Shown one piece after another: positions 42,524 through 52,074 of a stretch of 64,000 nucleotides of DNA. The stretch is from Pseudomonadota bacterium (GTDB lineage: Bacteria > Pseudomonadota > Alphaproteobacteria > Caulobacterales > Caulobacteraceae), in NCBI GenBank assembly GCA_020161365.1, contig JAIUNU010000003.1:1-64000 (forward strand). The letters run 5' to 3'. Both the position numbers and the translations under genes were made by a program. Numbering within the stretch: the first letter of the stretch is position 1; the number at the start of each line of letters is the position of its first letter. Below the pieces are notes generated by a model. It made no database searches and was not told the origin of the DNA. It saw only the letters and a list, made by a program, of their open reading frames with translations.

Positions 42524-44596
42524 TCAGCGCGCCATAACCTGGCCTATGCCGTCCAGAAGGGCCGAGACTGTTATCGGCTTGGCCAGGTGCAGATCAGCGC
42601 CGGCCTGCAACGCATCCTGCCGGTGGCTGGCCATCGCGTTGGCGCTGAGCATGATGATCGGCATGTGCGGCCCATCCCCTTCCCTCGCGCGGATGGCTCG
42701 GGTTGCGGCCAGACCGTCCATCACCGGCATCTGCATGTCCATCAGGACGATGTCGAAGGCCTGGGACGCTGTGGCCGCCACGGCCTCCGCGCCGTTCTCG
42801 ACCACGGTCACCTCGGCGCCGCACGGTTCGAGGATCAGTTGCACCACGCGCTGGTTGATCGGGTGATCTTCAGCCAGCAACACCTTCAAGCCCTCGCCCC
42901 AAACGTCTTGGTACGCCGCGTCGGTCTCGGCGTCAGCCGCCAGCACCGCCCGGTTCAACGGCAGCACCACCCGGAAGAGGCTGCCCGCGCCGGGCTTGGA
43001 CCGCGCCGTGATCTCGCCGCCCATCATCTCGACCAGGGTCTTGCTGATCGACAGACCCAGACCCGACCCGCCGAACCGGCGCGTGATCGTGCTGTCGGCC
43101 TGGCTGAAGCGCTGGAAGATCACGTCGGCCTTGTCAGCGTCGAAGCCGACACCCGTGTCTTCGACTTCAACGCAAAGGCGCGGCGCCTCACCTTCGCCCG
43201 CCTCATTCACCTCGACGCGAACGGTCACTTCGCCCTGGTCGGTGAACTTCACGGCGTTGGACAGCAGGTTGCTGATCACCTGGCCGATCCGCACGCTGTC
43301 GCCCAGGAAGCCGCCGGTCGCGGCCGCGCTCCGTTCCAGGCGGACGCTGACGCCCTTGTCCTTGGCCCGCAGTCGCGCGACATCGAGCAGCCCGTCGATC
43401 AGCCCGCCCAGATCGAAGGCGTGCGCCTGTATGGTGATCTGGCCCGCCTCGATCTTCGAGACGTCGAGGATGTCGGAGACGAGGCGCTCCAGGGTCTCGC
43501 CCGAACGCCGGATCATGTCGACCATCTCCGCCTGCTTCGGCGTGAGCGGGGTCTCGCCCAACGCCGCAGCGATGGCGATGACGCCGTTCAGCGGGGTGCG
43601 GATCTCGTGGCTCATATTGGCGAGAAAGTCGCTCTTGGCCCGGTTGGCTGCTTCGGCGGCGTCTCTGGCCTCGGCCATCTCCGCCTCGATCCGAAGCCGC
43701 TCGGTGACGTCGCGCGCAACCCCGAAGAACAGGTCACCGAACCGTCGGGAACGCCACTCCAGCGGACAGTACGAGCCGTCTGCGCGCCGATAGCGGTTCA
43801 CGAAGCCATTGACCTCACCGTCCGCTTCGGCCTGCTCCATATGGGCGCGGGTCGCCGCCACATCATCCGGATGCAGCAGGGGCAGCAGGGCCTTGCCTTC
43901 CAGGGTCTCGACAGGATGGCCCAGCACCGTTTCCCACGCTCGGTTCACCTTGACGAACCGCCCCTCCAAGTCCCGGATGCAAAGCAGGTCGGCCGACACG
44001 TCGAAGAAACTGGACAGGTTCCGCGCGGTTTCCAGGGCCTGCTCAGCCGCCAGCCGCGCGCGCGCCTCGCTGGCCGCCAGCTCCTCCTCGGCGCGTCGCC
44101 GGTCGATCGCGAACGCCGCCAGCTGAGCGGCGGCTTCGATGAAGGCGATGTCTTCCTTGTCGGGCGCACTGATCTCGCGGTGATAGATCGCGAAAGTTCC
44201 GACCACGGTCCCGTCGTAGGTCCTTATCGGCTCGGACCAACACGAGGCCAGTCCAGCCTCCGCCGCCAGATCGCGAAAGTCGACCCACAGCGGACTGGAC
44301 TGGATGTCATCGATGGTCACCCGACGCCCCAGATAGGCCGCCGTTCCGCAGGAGCCCACCGACGGCCCGATCTCCAGGCCCTCGATCGCTTTGTTGTAGA
44401 AGCTCGGCAGGCTGGGCGCGGCGCCCAGCAACAGCCGCCGGCGTTCGGCGTCCAACAACAGGATGCTACAGAGGATCGTGGGGTCCTCGGCCTCTACGGC
44501 CTGCACGATCGCCTTGAGCGCCGACGCCAGAGGCTTGCCGCCGGCGATCAGATTCATCGTTCGCCGAAAGGCGCGGTGAGCGGTCGTTCGACTCAT
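42524..44596 (-). CDS. soluble hybrid histidine kinase (GAF-PAS-HisKA-HATPase-REC)
   Basis: A 690-residue cytoplasmic sensor kinase without membrane segments. A GAF domain (about 10-165; [26 protein letters not shown]) is followed by a PAS domain (about 195-300; [16 protein letters not shown]). His330 in [10 protein letters not shown] is the phosphoacceptor; the HATPase has NLLSNAVKF and GSGLGLSI. The receiver has phospho-Asp620 in [13 protein letters not shown] and PAS suggest sensing of a small molecule, light or redox. No partner regulator is adjacent. It lies upstream of metN on the same strand. Confidence 0.92.
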   Translation of the reverse strand: MSRTTAHRAFRRTMNLIAGGKPLASALKAIVQAVEAEDPTILCSILLLDAERRRLLLGAAPSLPSFYNKAIEGLEIGPSVGSCGTAAYLGRRVTIDDIQSSPLWVDFRDLAAEAGLASCWSEPIRTYDGTVVGTFAIYHREISAPDKEDIAFIEAAAQLAAFAIDRRRAEEELAASEARARLAAEQALETARNLSSFFDVSADLLCIRDLEGRFVKVNRAWETVLGHPVETLEGKALLPLLHPDDVAATRAHMEQAEADGEVNGFVNRYRRADGSYCPLEWRSRRFGDLFFGVARDVTERLRIEAEMAEARDAAEAANRAKSDFLANMSHEIRTPLNGVIAIAAALGETPLTPKQAEMVDMIRRSGETLERLVSDILDVSKIEAGQITIQAHAFDLGGLIDGLLDVARLRAKDKGVSVRLERSAAATGGFLGDSVRIGQVISNLLSNAVKFTDQGEVTVRVEVNEAGEGEAPRLCVEVEDTGVGFDADKADVIFQRFSQADSTITRRFGGSGLGLSISKTLVEMMGGEITARSKPGAGSLFRVVLPLNRAVLAADAETDAAYQDVWGEGLKVLLAEDHPINQRVVQLILEPCGAEVTVVENGAEAVAATASQAFDIVLMDMQMPVMDGLAATRAIRAREGDGPHMPIIMLSANAMASHRQDALQAGADLHLAKPITVSALLDGIGQVMAR

Positions 44597-44731
44597 GGTG
44601 GTGTCTCCGGGCGCGACCTTGCCATGGGCGGCGAGTTCGGGCGATCGGATAGGGCCTTCCTACGGAGCGCAGGGGCGCGACACAACGGCGCGGGCGCCGC
44701 CCCGCTTAGGACAAGCGGGGCGGCGTCGCTC

Positions 44732-47191
44732 TTACTTGGTCTCGCGCTTGGGCGCGTTCTTCACGTACTTGTCCATCCACTGGCTCATTTCCCAGAGGGT
44801 GTGGCCGGTGGACTCCCGCGCGCGATAGCCGTGAGCCTCATTCGGCAGGGTCACGTAGCGCACCGTCGCGCCCGCCCCCTTCAGCGCGGCGTAGAAGCGC
44901 TCGCTCTGCACCGGGAAGGTGCCCGAATTGTCGTCGGCCTCGCCGTGGATCAGCAGGATCGGGTCCTTGATGTTCGGGGCGTAGGTGAACGGGCTCATCT
45001 TCGTATAGGTGTCGGTCGCCTCCCAGTAGGTGCGCTGCTCAGCCTGGAAGCCGAACGGCGTCAGGGTGCGGTTGTAGGCGCCCGAGCGGGCGATGCCGGC
45101 CCGGAACAGGCGCGTGTGGGCCAGCAGGTTGGCGGTCATGAACGCGCCATAGCTGTGGCCGCCGACGGCGATGCGGTCGCGGTCGGCCACGCCCATCGCC
45201 ACCACCGCATCCACGGCCGCTTGAGCGTCCGCCGTCAGTTGCTGGATGTAGGTGTCGTTCGGCTCGGCCCCGTTCTGGCCGATGATCGGGAACGCCGGAT
45301 TGTCGAGGATGGCGTAGCCCTGGGTCAACAGGAACAGGTGGCTGGTCCCGCCCGGACGCGTGAAGCGGTTGCCGTCGTCCACGGTCTGGCTGGCCACGGC
45401 CGCATCGGTGAACTCGGCAGGGTAAGCCCACATCAGCAGCGGCAGCGGACCGTCCTTGGCCTTGTCATAACCCGCCGGCAGATAGAGCACGCCCGACAGG
45501 GTCACGCCGTCCGCACGCTTATAGGTGATGGTCTGCTTGGTGACGCCGGCGAACTGCGGCGCGCGGTCGGGGAAGCCGGTCAGGGCCCTGGCCTTGGCGC
45601 CCGGGGCGACCGCTTGGATGTAGTAGTTGGGTTGCTCCTTGGCGCTTTCGCGGCGGGTGATCACCGTCTTGCCCGCTTCGTCGGCCAGGGCGACCGGCAC
45701 CTGATAGTACGGCGCCTGGGCTTGCCAGAGCTTGGTCACCTTGCCGTCGGCCAACGACATGCGGCCCACGAACGGGAACTCGCCCTTGGCCGACGCGCCG
45801 TCGCCGGCGACGAACACCGACTTGCCGTCCGGCGTGAAGTGCAAAAGATCCTCGCCCTTGGCGTCCCGACGGGTCAGGGCGCGACCCGGATCATTGTAGC
45901 GATCCTGATAGTTGCGATCGACGATCACCCGGCCGGTCCCCGGCTTCGACGGATCGATCAGGATGAGCTTCTGGTTGCGGGTCTGCCACCAGCGGCTGGT
46001 CAGCAGGGCCACGTCGCCGCGCCCCCATTCGATGCCGCGATAGCGCTGCTCCAGGTCGATCAGCTTGGTCGGCGCGCCGTTGAACGGCGCAGCCTGCATG
46101 AAGACGCTGTCGTGGATCGCCACCTTCTTGCGCGGCTCGCCCCCGTCCTGGGCCTCGGCCCAGACCAGGGTGGCCGGCGCATCGGCGCGCCAGGAGACCG
46201 AGCGCACGCCGGTGGGTACGGCGTCGAAGGCGGCCGGCAGGTTGTCGGCCAGGGGGCGGTCGACCAGCGTCTTCACCGGCTGGCCGTCGATGGTCGAAAC
46301 CGCGATCTCGGTCGGGAACTGGCTGGCCGGGACGAGATAGCTGTAGGGACGCTTCAGGCGGTTGGTCAGCACGTACTGGCCGTCGGGCGAGATACTGGCG
46401 CCTGAGATCACCCCGGGCTTGCCGACCGCCGTCGCCTTGCCATCGACCAGGTCCACCCGGGTCAATTGCGAGGTGAAGTAGTAGTCGAACAGCGCCTCGT
46501 CATAGGCGTTGGTCAGCAGGTCCTGGTAGGTCCGGATGGCGGCGGTGCGGCCCTTGGACTCCTGGATCGTCGGCCCCGCCGGCGTCAGGTCCTTAGTGGG
46601 GGGCGCGCCACGGCCTGACGCCACCGCCTGCACCAGGAATCCGGAACCGTCCGGCAGCCAGTCATAGCCCGAGCCGAACACGCCGCTGACGGCGACGTCC
46701 GAGACCCTGCGCGCGGTGGCGGCCTTCACATCGACAACCCACAGCTCAAGGCCGTTCTTGGCGTCCATGACGAAGGCCATCTTGCCGCCGTCCGGCGACC
46801 AGCTGGGCGACAGGAAGCGCGCGCCGGCGGGCAGGGCCACCGCGCGCGTCTTGCCGGTCGCGACGTCCTGCAGCGTCAGGGCGTTCATCCAGGCGGCGCG
46901 CGCCTCGATCGGGCCGTTGTTGCGCGGGTTGATGCGATAGCCGCCCAGCCGCAGGATCGGCTCCGACACGGCGGCGATGGACGGCAGGTTCTCGCGTCCC
47001 AACTGGGCCAGGACCTTGCGGTCGGGGCTGACCGACACGCCCGGCGTCGGCGCCGCATCCAGGATCTGGGCGATCGGCGCGGGCGGCGCCTGATATCCGT
47101 CGGCGGCCAGCGCGGCGCCCGACGACAGCGCCGCGAATGCCACCGAAGCCGCCAGCGCGAGCGCGCGGCGCCGGAAAGACGTCTGGAACAT
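44732..47191 (-). CDS. S9-family prolyl oligopeptidase-type serine peptidase
   Basis: An 819-residue exported peptidase with signal peptide ending GAALAA. A beta-propeller (about 60-560) precedes the alpha/beta-hydrolase domain. The catalytic Ser is in GGHSYGAFM, the Asp in LLIHGEADDNSG and the His in LPNEAHGYR. The length and motif set match glutamyl endopeptidase-like S9 enzymes of bacteria. It is periplasmic or secreted and trims peptides. The ATG giving MFQTSFRRR is chosen because the shorter form starts with a normal signal peptide. Confidence 0.92.
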   Translation of the reverse strand: MFQTSFRRRALALAASVAFAALSSGAALAADGYQAPPAPIAQILDAAPTPGVSVSPDRKVLAQLGRENLPSIAAVSEPILRLGGYRINPRNNGPIEARAAWMNALTLQDVATGKTRAVALPAGARFLSPSWSPDGGKMAFVMDAKNGLELWVVDVKAATARRVSDVAVSGVFGSGYDWLPDGSGFLVQAVASGRGAPPTKDLTPAGPTIQESKGRTAAIRTYQDLLTNAYDEALFDYYFTSQLTRVDLVDGKATAVGKPGVISGASISPDGQYVLTNRLKRPYSYLVPASQFPTEIAVSTIDGQPVKTLVDRPLADNLPAAFDAVPTGVRSVSWRADAPATLVWAEAQDGGEPRKKVAIHDSVFMQAAPFNGAPTKLIDLEQRYRGIEWGRGDVALLTSRWWQTRNQKLILIDPSKPGTGRVIVDRNYQDRYNDPGRALTRRDAKGEDLLHFTPDGKSVFVAGDGASAKGEFPFVGRMSLADGKVTKLWQAQAPYYQVPVALADEAGKTVITRRESAKEQPNYYIQAVAPGAKARALTGFPDRAPQFAGVTKQTITYKRADGVTLSGVLYLPAGYDKAKDGPLPLLMWAYPAEFTDAAVASQTVDDGNRFTRPGGTSHLFLLTQGYAILDNPAFPIIGQNGAEPNDTYIQQLTADAQAAVDAVVAMGVADRDRIAVGGHSYGAFMTANLLAHTRLFRAGIARSGAYNRTLTPFGFQAEQRTYWEATDTYTKMSPFTYAPNIKDPILLIHGEADDNSGTFPVQSERFYAALKGAGATVRYVTLPNEAHGYRARESTGHTLWEMSQWMDKYVKNAPKRETK

Positions 47192-47424
47192 GGAAAGGCC
47201 CCTCACCTGAAACGCGCGCCGTGGATCCGACGCATCAATCAAGGGGCATGATTATGCAGGGCGTCGCCCTGAGGGAACCATTTTCAGTCGCGATTCCGGC
47301 GAAGAGGCGCGATTTGCACATCATTTTTTGCCGAGCGGCGCGGATTTCGGTTTCCCGGGCGCCACATCGTGTCGAGCGCGAAATACTGACGCCGTTCAGG
47401 CTCAAAGCGGGCTAAAGCCGAAGG

Positions 47425-47451
47425 CATCCCGAGCGGAGCGCGCTCGGGATG
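47425..47451 (-). terminator. hairpin after the alpha-glucuronidase gene
   Basis: 10-bp stem CATCCCGAGC / GCTCGGGATG with a 7-nt loop, 17 nt after the stop on the minus strand. The same family of sequence is often repeated in such genomes. The remaining gap up to the peptidase start holds no gene. Confidence 0.55.
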
Positions 47452-47468
47452 ACACAGCCTTGTACACC

Positions 47469-49613
47469 CTATTTTCCGTTCCCCGGCGCCCAGGGGAATT
47501 TGAGGCTCTTGTAGTCCTCCAGCGACTTCTCCGGCGGCTTTTCGCCCGGCGGCAGCGGGCGCTTGGAAAAGGTCTGGAACCAGGCGATCGAAGCGTCGCG
47601 CCACCACTGCGCTTCGCTCCGCTGGATCTCCAGGTAGTCGGCGACCTCACGGTGGCGCGGCGCGTCGACATAGGGGGCCAGCCCCGCCCAGGTCTTTTCC
47701 ATGCTGTCCACATAGGACACGCCCCGCGAATAGGACTTCACCAAGCCGTTCCAAAGGGTGTCGCCGGACTTCAGGCGATAATCCCAGGGCAGGTGGTGGA
47801 ACCAAAGCAGGTCCTTCTCGTCGACACACTTGAGGTCTGCGTAACAGGCGCCGACGGGCGGCGCGTACTGGGCCGTGGCGTTGCTGCCGGTGGGGGTGCG
47901 ATCAAAGCCGATCCCCGTTTCACTGGCCTTGGCGTAGTAGACGCTGGTCCAGTCGGCGCGCGGGCCGCCACTGACCCAGGGACCAGGGCCATAGTGGTGC
48001 CCCTCGCCCATCTGGTGGTGCAGACCCAGCGGCGTCATGTAGTCCACCGCCGCCTCGCGCGAGCCCATCATCATCGACACGACCGGCGTCACCAGGCGGG
48101 GGTCGGCGCCGAAGGTCATCTTGGTCCAATCCTCGGCGATGGCGCGTGTCCCCGCCTCAGGGTCCCAGGCGAGGCGCCCGAAGACGTACCAGTTGGCCTG
48201 GTCGAACTGCGAGCCGCTCCAGTTGCGGTCCGAGCCGATATTGGCCACGCCGGCCATGGCGGTCAGCTTGCGACCGTCCAGCGCGCCGTCGACCACCTTG
48301 GCGACCGTCGAGCCCTTGCCCTTGGCCATGGTGTCAGAGCGCAGGGTCTCCTCGAACAGCGGGCCCAGATAGACAAGGTGGGTCGAGAAGCCGAGGTATT
48401 CCTTGGTGATCTGGAACTCCATGCCGAGATTGGTCTTGGGCATGGCCCCGAACAGCGGGTGGAACGGCTCGCGCGGCTGGAAGTCGATCGCGCCGTTCTT
48501 GACCTGGATGACCACGTTGTCGCGGAACTGGCCGTCGAACGGCTTGAACTCGTTATAGCCCTGCTTGGCGCGATCATCGGGCTGCTCGTGCGAATAGACG
48601 AAGGCGCGCCAGAACACGACGCCGCCATGCGGACCGACCGCGTCGGCCAGCATGTTGGCGCCGTCGACATGGGTGCGACCATAATCCTGCGGCCCCGGTT
48701 GCCCCTCGGAATTGGCCTTCACCAGGAAGCCGCCGAAGTCGGGGATGGTCTTGTAGATCTCGTCGGCCTTGGCCTTCCAGAAGGCGCGCACCGCCGGGTC
48801 CAGCGGATCGGCGGTCTTGAGGCCCCCGATCTCCATCGGCGCCGAGAAGCGGGCCGACAGATAGACCTTGATCCCGTAGGGCCGGAAGGTGTCGGCCAGA
48901 GCCGCGGCCTTGATGAGGAACGGCGCTGTCAGGCTGTCGGCCTTGGCGTTGACGTTGTTCAGGACCGTGCCGTTAATCCCCAGCGAGGCGTTGGCGCGGG
49001 CGTAATCGACCATGCGCGGATCCACATGGCCGGGCAGCCGCCACCAGTCGAAGATCGACTGGCCCGAATAGCCGCGCTCGACATGGCGATCCAGGTTGTC
49101 CCAGTGATTCAGCATGCGCAGCTTCACCTTGGGGACCGAGACGATGTCTAGCTTCTCGACGCTTTGGCCGGTCTGGATCAGCGAAAGATAGCGGTACACG
49201 CCGTACAGTACGCCGATGTCGCGGTTGGCGGCGATGACGGTGGTGGCCTTGCCGCCCACCGACACGGTGCGGATCAGGTAGCCCTCCTCGCCCAGCGTCT
49301 GCAGCGGCAGGCCAAGGCCGGTGATGGCCGGCGTCGCGCCCGCGCTCAGCAGGACCACGCCGTCGCGCGACCCGGCGGCGGCCGAAGCGGGCGCGCCAAC
49401 GAGGCCGGTCAGTCCGCGCTCCAGTTCGGCGCGCGCCACCGCCAGGGTCGGGGTGTCGGCGACGGGGGCGATGGCGGCGGCCCGAGCGGCGTAGGCGGCG
49501 CGCGCCCCACCCTCGACGGGCTTGTAACGGAGCCAGAGATCATAACCGTCCTCGGCGCGCGCGGCCGGGGCGGCCAGCAGCGTAAGACCGAGGATCAGAG
49601 CCATCAGGCGCAT
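47469..49613 (-). CDS. aguA: alpha-glucuronidase, GH67
   Basis: A 714-residue exported glycoside hydrolase that removes 4-O-methyl-glucuronic acid from xylo-oligosaccharides. The signal peptide ends ARAED. The GH67 N-terminal domain (about 25-150) precedes the TIM barrel; acid/base Glu303 lies in FLVKANSEGQPGPQ, and catalytic Asp377 and a Glu at 399 or 405 lie in the region DFQPREPFHP to MEFQITKEYLG. The C-terminal helical domain has LHHQMGEGHHYGPGPW. ATG after GGGAG is preferred to a GTG three codons upstream. It is divergent from mannonate dehydratase, linking glucuronate release and catabolism. Confidence 0.95.
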   Translation of the reverse strand: MRLMALILGLTLLAAPAARAEDGYDLWLRYKPVEGGARAAYAARAAAIAPVADTPTLAVARAELERGLTGLVGAPASAAAGSRDGVVLLSAGATPAITGLGLPLQTLGEEGYLIRTVSVGGKATTVIAANRDIGVLYGVYRYLSLIQTGQSVEKLDIVSVPKVKLRMLNHWDNLDRHVERGYSGQSIFDWWRLPGHVDPRMVDYARANASLGINGTVLNNVNAKADSLTAPFLIKAAALADTFRPYGIKVYLSARFSAPMEIGGLKTADPLDPAVRAFWKAKADEIYKTIPDFGGFLVKANSEGQPGPQDYGRTHVDGANMLADAVGPHGGVVFWRAFVYSHEQPDDRAKQGYNEFKPFDGQFRDNVVIQVKNGAIDFQPREPFHPLFGAMPKTNLGMEFQITKEYLGFSTHLVYLGPLFEETLRSDTMAKGKGSTVAKVVDGALDGRKLTAMAGVANIGSDRNWSGSQFDQANWYVFGRLAWDPEAGTRAIAEDWTKMTFGADPRLVTPVVSMMMGSREAAVDYMTPLGLHHQMGEGHHYGPGPWVSGGPRADWTSVYYAKASETGIGFDRTPTGSNATAQYAPPVGACYADLKCVDEKDLLWFHHLPWDYRLKSGDTLWNGLVKSYSRGVSYVDSMEKTWAGLAPYVDAPRHREVADYLEIQRSEAQWWRDASIAWFQTFSKRPLPPGEKPPEKSLEDYKSLKFPWAPGNGK

Positions 49614-49687
49614 CGGTTTCACTCCCTCGCGATGTTCACGCGAACATTCTTGTCTGGCCCCGTCGAAGGTCGGGACACCCTGTCATA

Positions 49688-49700
49688 GTGGTCAGACCAC
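49688..49700. promoter_or_regulatory. GntR (FadR/UxuR-type) operator GTGGTCAGACCAC
   Basis: A perfect palindrome whose core TGGTCAGACCA fits the FadR-subfamily consensus TNGTNNNACNA at every defined base. It lies between the divergent aguA and manD genes, just upstream of a TTGACA (49705-49710). The FCD-GntR encoded downstream of manD is the obvious candidate binder. Confidence 0.65.
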
Positions 49701-49704
49701 CGGG

Positions 49705-49710
49705 TTGACA
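49705..49710 (+). promoter_or_regulatory. -35 element of the manD promoter
   Basis: TTGACA sits between the GntR-type and LacI-type palindromes. With normal spacing the -10 falls around 49727-49737, overlapping or just after the second palindrome, so a bound repressor would block it. Confidence 0.45.
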
Positions 49711-49717
49711 AGCTTTA

Positions 49718-49731
49718 TGGTACCGGTACAT
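49718..49731. promoter_or_regulatory. LacI-type operator TGGTACCGGTACAT
   Basis: A near-perfect palindrome around a central CG, the hallmark of LacI-family sites, and similar in shape to the Caulobacter xylose operator. It overlaps the spacer/-10 region of the manD promoter. No LacI gene is in the window, so a regulator encoded elsewhere would be needed. Confidence 0.5.
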
Positions 49732-49829
49732 CGATAGGCAGGGAGGAGATGGGAGGCACGCGCGGCAAGCCGCGCGCCGTGGCTTTCGCCCCTGCCCAGT
49801 GCTGTGTCTCAACGAGGTCGAAGCGTCCC

Positions 49830-51041
49830 ATGCCCAAAATTATCGCCGCCAAGACCATCGTCACCTGCCCGGGACGCAACTTCGTCACGCTGAAGATCAT
49901 CACCGACGAGGGCGTGTACGGCCTGGGCGACGCCACGCTGAACGGCCGCGAGCTGGCGGTCGAGGCCTATCTGACCCAGCATGTCATTCCCTGCCTGATC
50001 GGCCGCGACGCCCACCAGATCGAGGACATCTGGCAGTACCTCTATCGTGGCGCCTACTGGCGCCGGGGCCCGGTGACCATGGCCGCCATCGCCGCCGTCG
50101 ACACCGCCCTGTGGGACATCAAGGGCAAGATCGCCGGCCTGCCGGTGTACCAACTGCTGGGCGGCGCATGCCGCACGGGGGTCGTGGTCTACGGCCACGC
50201 CAACGGCGAGACGATCGACGAGACCCTCGACAACGCCGCGATCTACGCCGAGCAGGGGTACAAGGCCATTCGCCTGCAGACCGGCGTGCCCGGCATGAGC
50301 GGGACATACGGCGTCTCCAAGGACAAGTTCTTCTACGAGCCGGCCGACAGCGACCTGCCCAAGGAGACGATCTGGTCGACCGAGCGCTACATGCGCTCGA
50401 CCCCGGCCCTGTTCGAGGCCGCGCGCGCCCGGCTGGGCGACGACGTCCACCTGCTGCACGACGTCCACCACCGCCTGACCCCGATCGAGGCTGGCCGGCT
50501 CGGCAAGGATCTCGAGCCCTACCGCCTGTTCTGGATGGAGGACGCCACGCCGGCCGAAAACCAGGCCAGCTTCCGCCTGATCCGCCAGCACACCACGACG
50601 CCGCTGGCCGTGGGCGAGATCTTCAACGCGATCTGGGACTGCAAGCAGCTGATCGAGGAGCAGCTGATCGACTACATCCGCGCCACGGTCGTCCATGCCG
50701 GCGGCATCACGCACCTGAAGAAGCTGGCCAGCTTCGCCGACCTTTACCAAGTACGCACCGGCTGCCATGGCGCCACCGACCTGTCGCCGGTGTGCATGGG
50801 CGCGGCTCTGCACTTCGACCTGTCGATCCCGAACTTCGGCGTCCAGGAGTACATGCGCCACACGCCTGAGACCGATGCGGTGTTCCCGCACGCCTACACC
50901 TTCAAGGACGGCATGCTGCATCCGGGCGATGCGCCGGGCCTGGGCGTCGACATCGACGAGGATCTGGCCGCCAAGTACCCCTACCAGCGGGCCTATCTGC
51001 CGATCGCGCGCCGCCTCGACGGCTCGATGCACGACTGGTGA
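49830..51041 (+). CDS. manD: D-mannonate dehydratase ManD (enolase superfamily)
   Basis: A 403-residue enzyme converting D-mannonate to 2-keto-3-deoxygluconate in glucuronate catabolism. Metal ligands Asp211 (LLHDVHH), Glu237 (FWMEDATP) and Glu263 (AVGEIFN), with Tyr160 and His213 as acid/base residues, match characterized ManD enzymes shifted by one. The C-terminal [25 protein letters not shown] is typical. The start giving MPKIIAAKT is taken over a 27-codon extension that crosses the promoter. It acts downstream of AguA and is followed by a terminator and the GntR gene. Confidence 0.95.
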   Translation: MPKIIAAKTIVTCPGRNFVTLKIITDEGVYGLGDATLNGRELAVEAYLTQHVIPCLIGRDAHQIEDIWQYLYRGAYWRRGPVTMAAIAAVDTALWDIKGKIAGLPVYQLLGGACRTGVVVYGHANGETIDETLDNAAIYAEQGYKAIRLQTGVPGMSGTYGVSKDKFFYEPADSDLPKETIWSTERYMRSTPALFEAARARLGDDVHLLHDVHHRLTPIEAGRLGKDLEPYRLFWMEDATPAENQASFRLIRQHTTTPLAVGEIFNAIWDCKQLIEEQLIDYIRATVVHAGGITHLKKLASFADLYQVRTGCHGATDLSPVCMGAALHFDLSIPNFGVQEYMRHTPETDAVFPHAYTFKDGMLHPGDAPGLGVDIDEDLAAKYPYQRAYLPIARRLDGSMHDW

Positions 51042-51086
51042 GCGAGGCCAGACCTCTGCGACGATCCGCGCCAAAAAGGAGGCTCT

Positions 51087-51143
51087 TCGGCGTTGTGCGG
51101 CGTGGTAGGGATTCGCTTCTCCCTACGTCCGCCGAGCGTTTTT
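51087..51143 (+). terminator. intrinsic terminator between manD and gntR
   Basis: Outer stem TCGGCG / CGCCGA and inner stem GTAGGGA / TCCCTAC, followed by GCGTTTTT. It ends about 25 nt before the regulator ATG, leaving hardly any leader for gntR. Confidence 0.75.
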
Positions 51144-51168
51144 AAGCGCCTGCTCAAGCCCGATCGCC

Positions 51169-51918
51169 ATGTCTGACAACGTCAAGCTCTACCGCAAGAT
51201 CGCCGACTCCGTCGCCGACGATATCGAGGCCGGCCGTTACAAGCTGGGCGACCGCCTGCCGACCGAGCGCGAGCTGGCCGAGCAGTTCGGGGTCTCGCGG
51301 CCGACCCTGCGCGAGGCGATGATCGCCCTGGAAATGCTGGGCATGATCGAGGCCCGCCATGGCCTGGGCATCTATGTCACCGGCAATGTCCGCCCCATGG
51401 CGCCGTCGGCCGAGATCGACTTCGAGATCGGCGCCTTCGAACTGATCGAGGCTCGTCGTCTGTTCGAGGGCGAGGCCGCAGCCCTGGCCGCCACCTCGAT
51501 CAGCGACGAGCAGATCGAGGTCCTCGAAGGGCTGCTGACCCGCATGCACGAGGAGGAGGAAATCCGCGGCGAGGACGCCGACCGCGAGTTCCACCTGACC
51601 ATCGCGCGGGCCACCGGCAACGGCGCGATCATCGCCACGATCGAAAACCTGTGGGACTGGCGCAACCGCTCGCCCTTGGCTCGCAACATCCTGACCCGTG
51701 CGCGCGGCATGGGCCTGGAACCTCGCATCGCCGAGCATCGCCGCGTCGTCGACGCCCTCAAGGCGCGCGACCCCGCCGCCGCCCGCCAGGCCATGCGCGA
51801 CCACCTGGAACGGGTCATCGACCACCTGTTGCACGCCACCGAGACCGAAGCGGTGCAGCGCGCACAGGAAGAAACCAACGCCCGCCGCAGCGCCATGGCC
51901 AAGCGAGTGGCGATCTAG
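51169..51918 (+). CDS. GntR-family regulator, FCD subfamily (uronate regulator candidate)
   Basis: A 249-residue regulator. The winged helix (about 5-75) has LYRKIADSVADDIEAGRYKLGDRLPTERELAEQFGVSRPTLREAMIALEMLGMIEARHGLGIYV, close to UxuR/ExuR. The FCD domain (about 90-225) has the metal/ligand residues in DREFHLTIARATGN and AEHRRVVDAL. It likely represses aguA and manD until glucuronate or fructuronate is present. No ribosome site is visible before the ATG. It is followed by a palindromic repeat. Confidence 0.92.
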   Translation: MSDNVKLYRKIADSVADDIEAGRYKLGDRLPTERELAEQFGVSRPTLREAMIALEMLGMIEARHGLGIYVTGNVRPMAPSAEIDFEIGAFELIEARRLFEGEAAALAATSISDEQIEVLEGLLTRMHEEEEIRGEDADREFHLTIARATGNGAIIATIENLWDWRNRSPLARNILTRARGMGLEPRIAEHRRVVDALKARDPAAARQAMRDHLERVIDHLLHATETEAVQRAQEETNARRSAMAKRVAI

Positions 51919-51928
51919 GGGCAGAAGC

Positions 51929-52063
51929 GCCCCCTCCGTCGCGTCGCCTGGCGGCGCCGCGCCACCTCCCCCGCGAAGGGGGGTGAGGAGGAAGCGGCCT
52001 TATCCCTCCTGCCCCGCGTGCGGGGGAGGTGGCGCGATGCGAAGCATCGTGACGGAGGGGGCG
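51929..52063. repeat. GC-rich palindromic repeat, copy 2
   Basis: Same arms as copy 1: CGCCCCCTCCGTC at one end and GACGGAGGGGGCG at the other, with internal CCACCTCCCCCGCG and CGGGGGAGGTGG. It fills the gap between the GntR and acyltransferase genes. Confidence 0.88.
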
Positions 52064-52074
52064 TCTCATGGCAC

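Noticed and set aside
42413-46405. A 1330-codon open frame antisense to metN, the hybrid kinase and the S9 peptidase
   Set aside because: It is the reverse-frame shadow of three genes with clear motifs; high GC at third positions removes stop codons. Its translation is low-complexity, rich in Gly, Arg and His.
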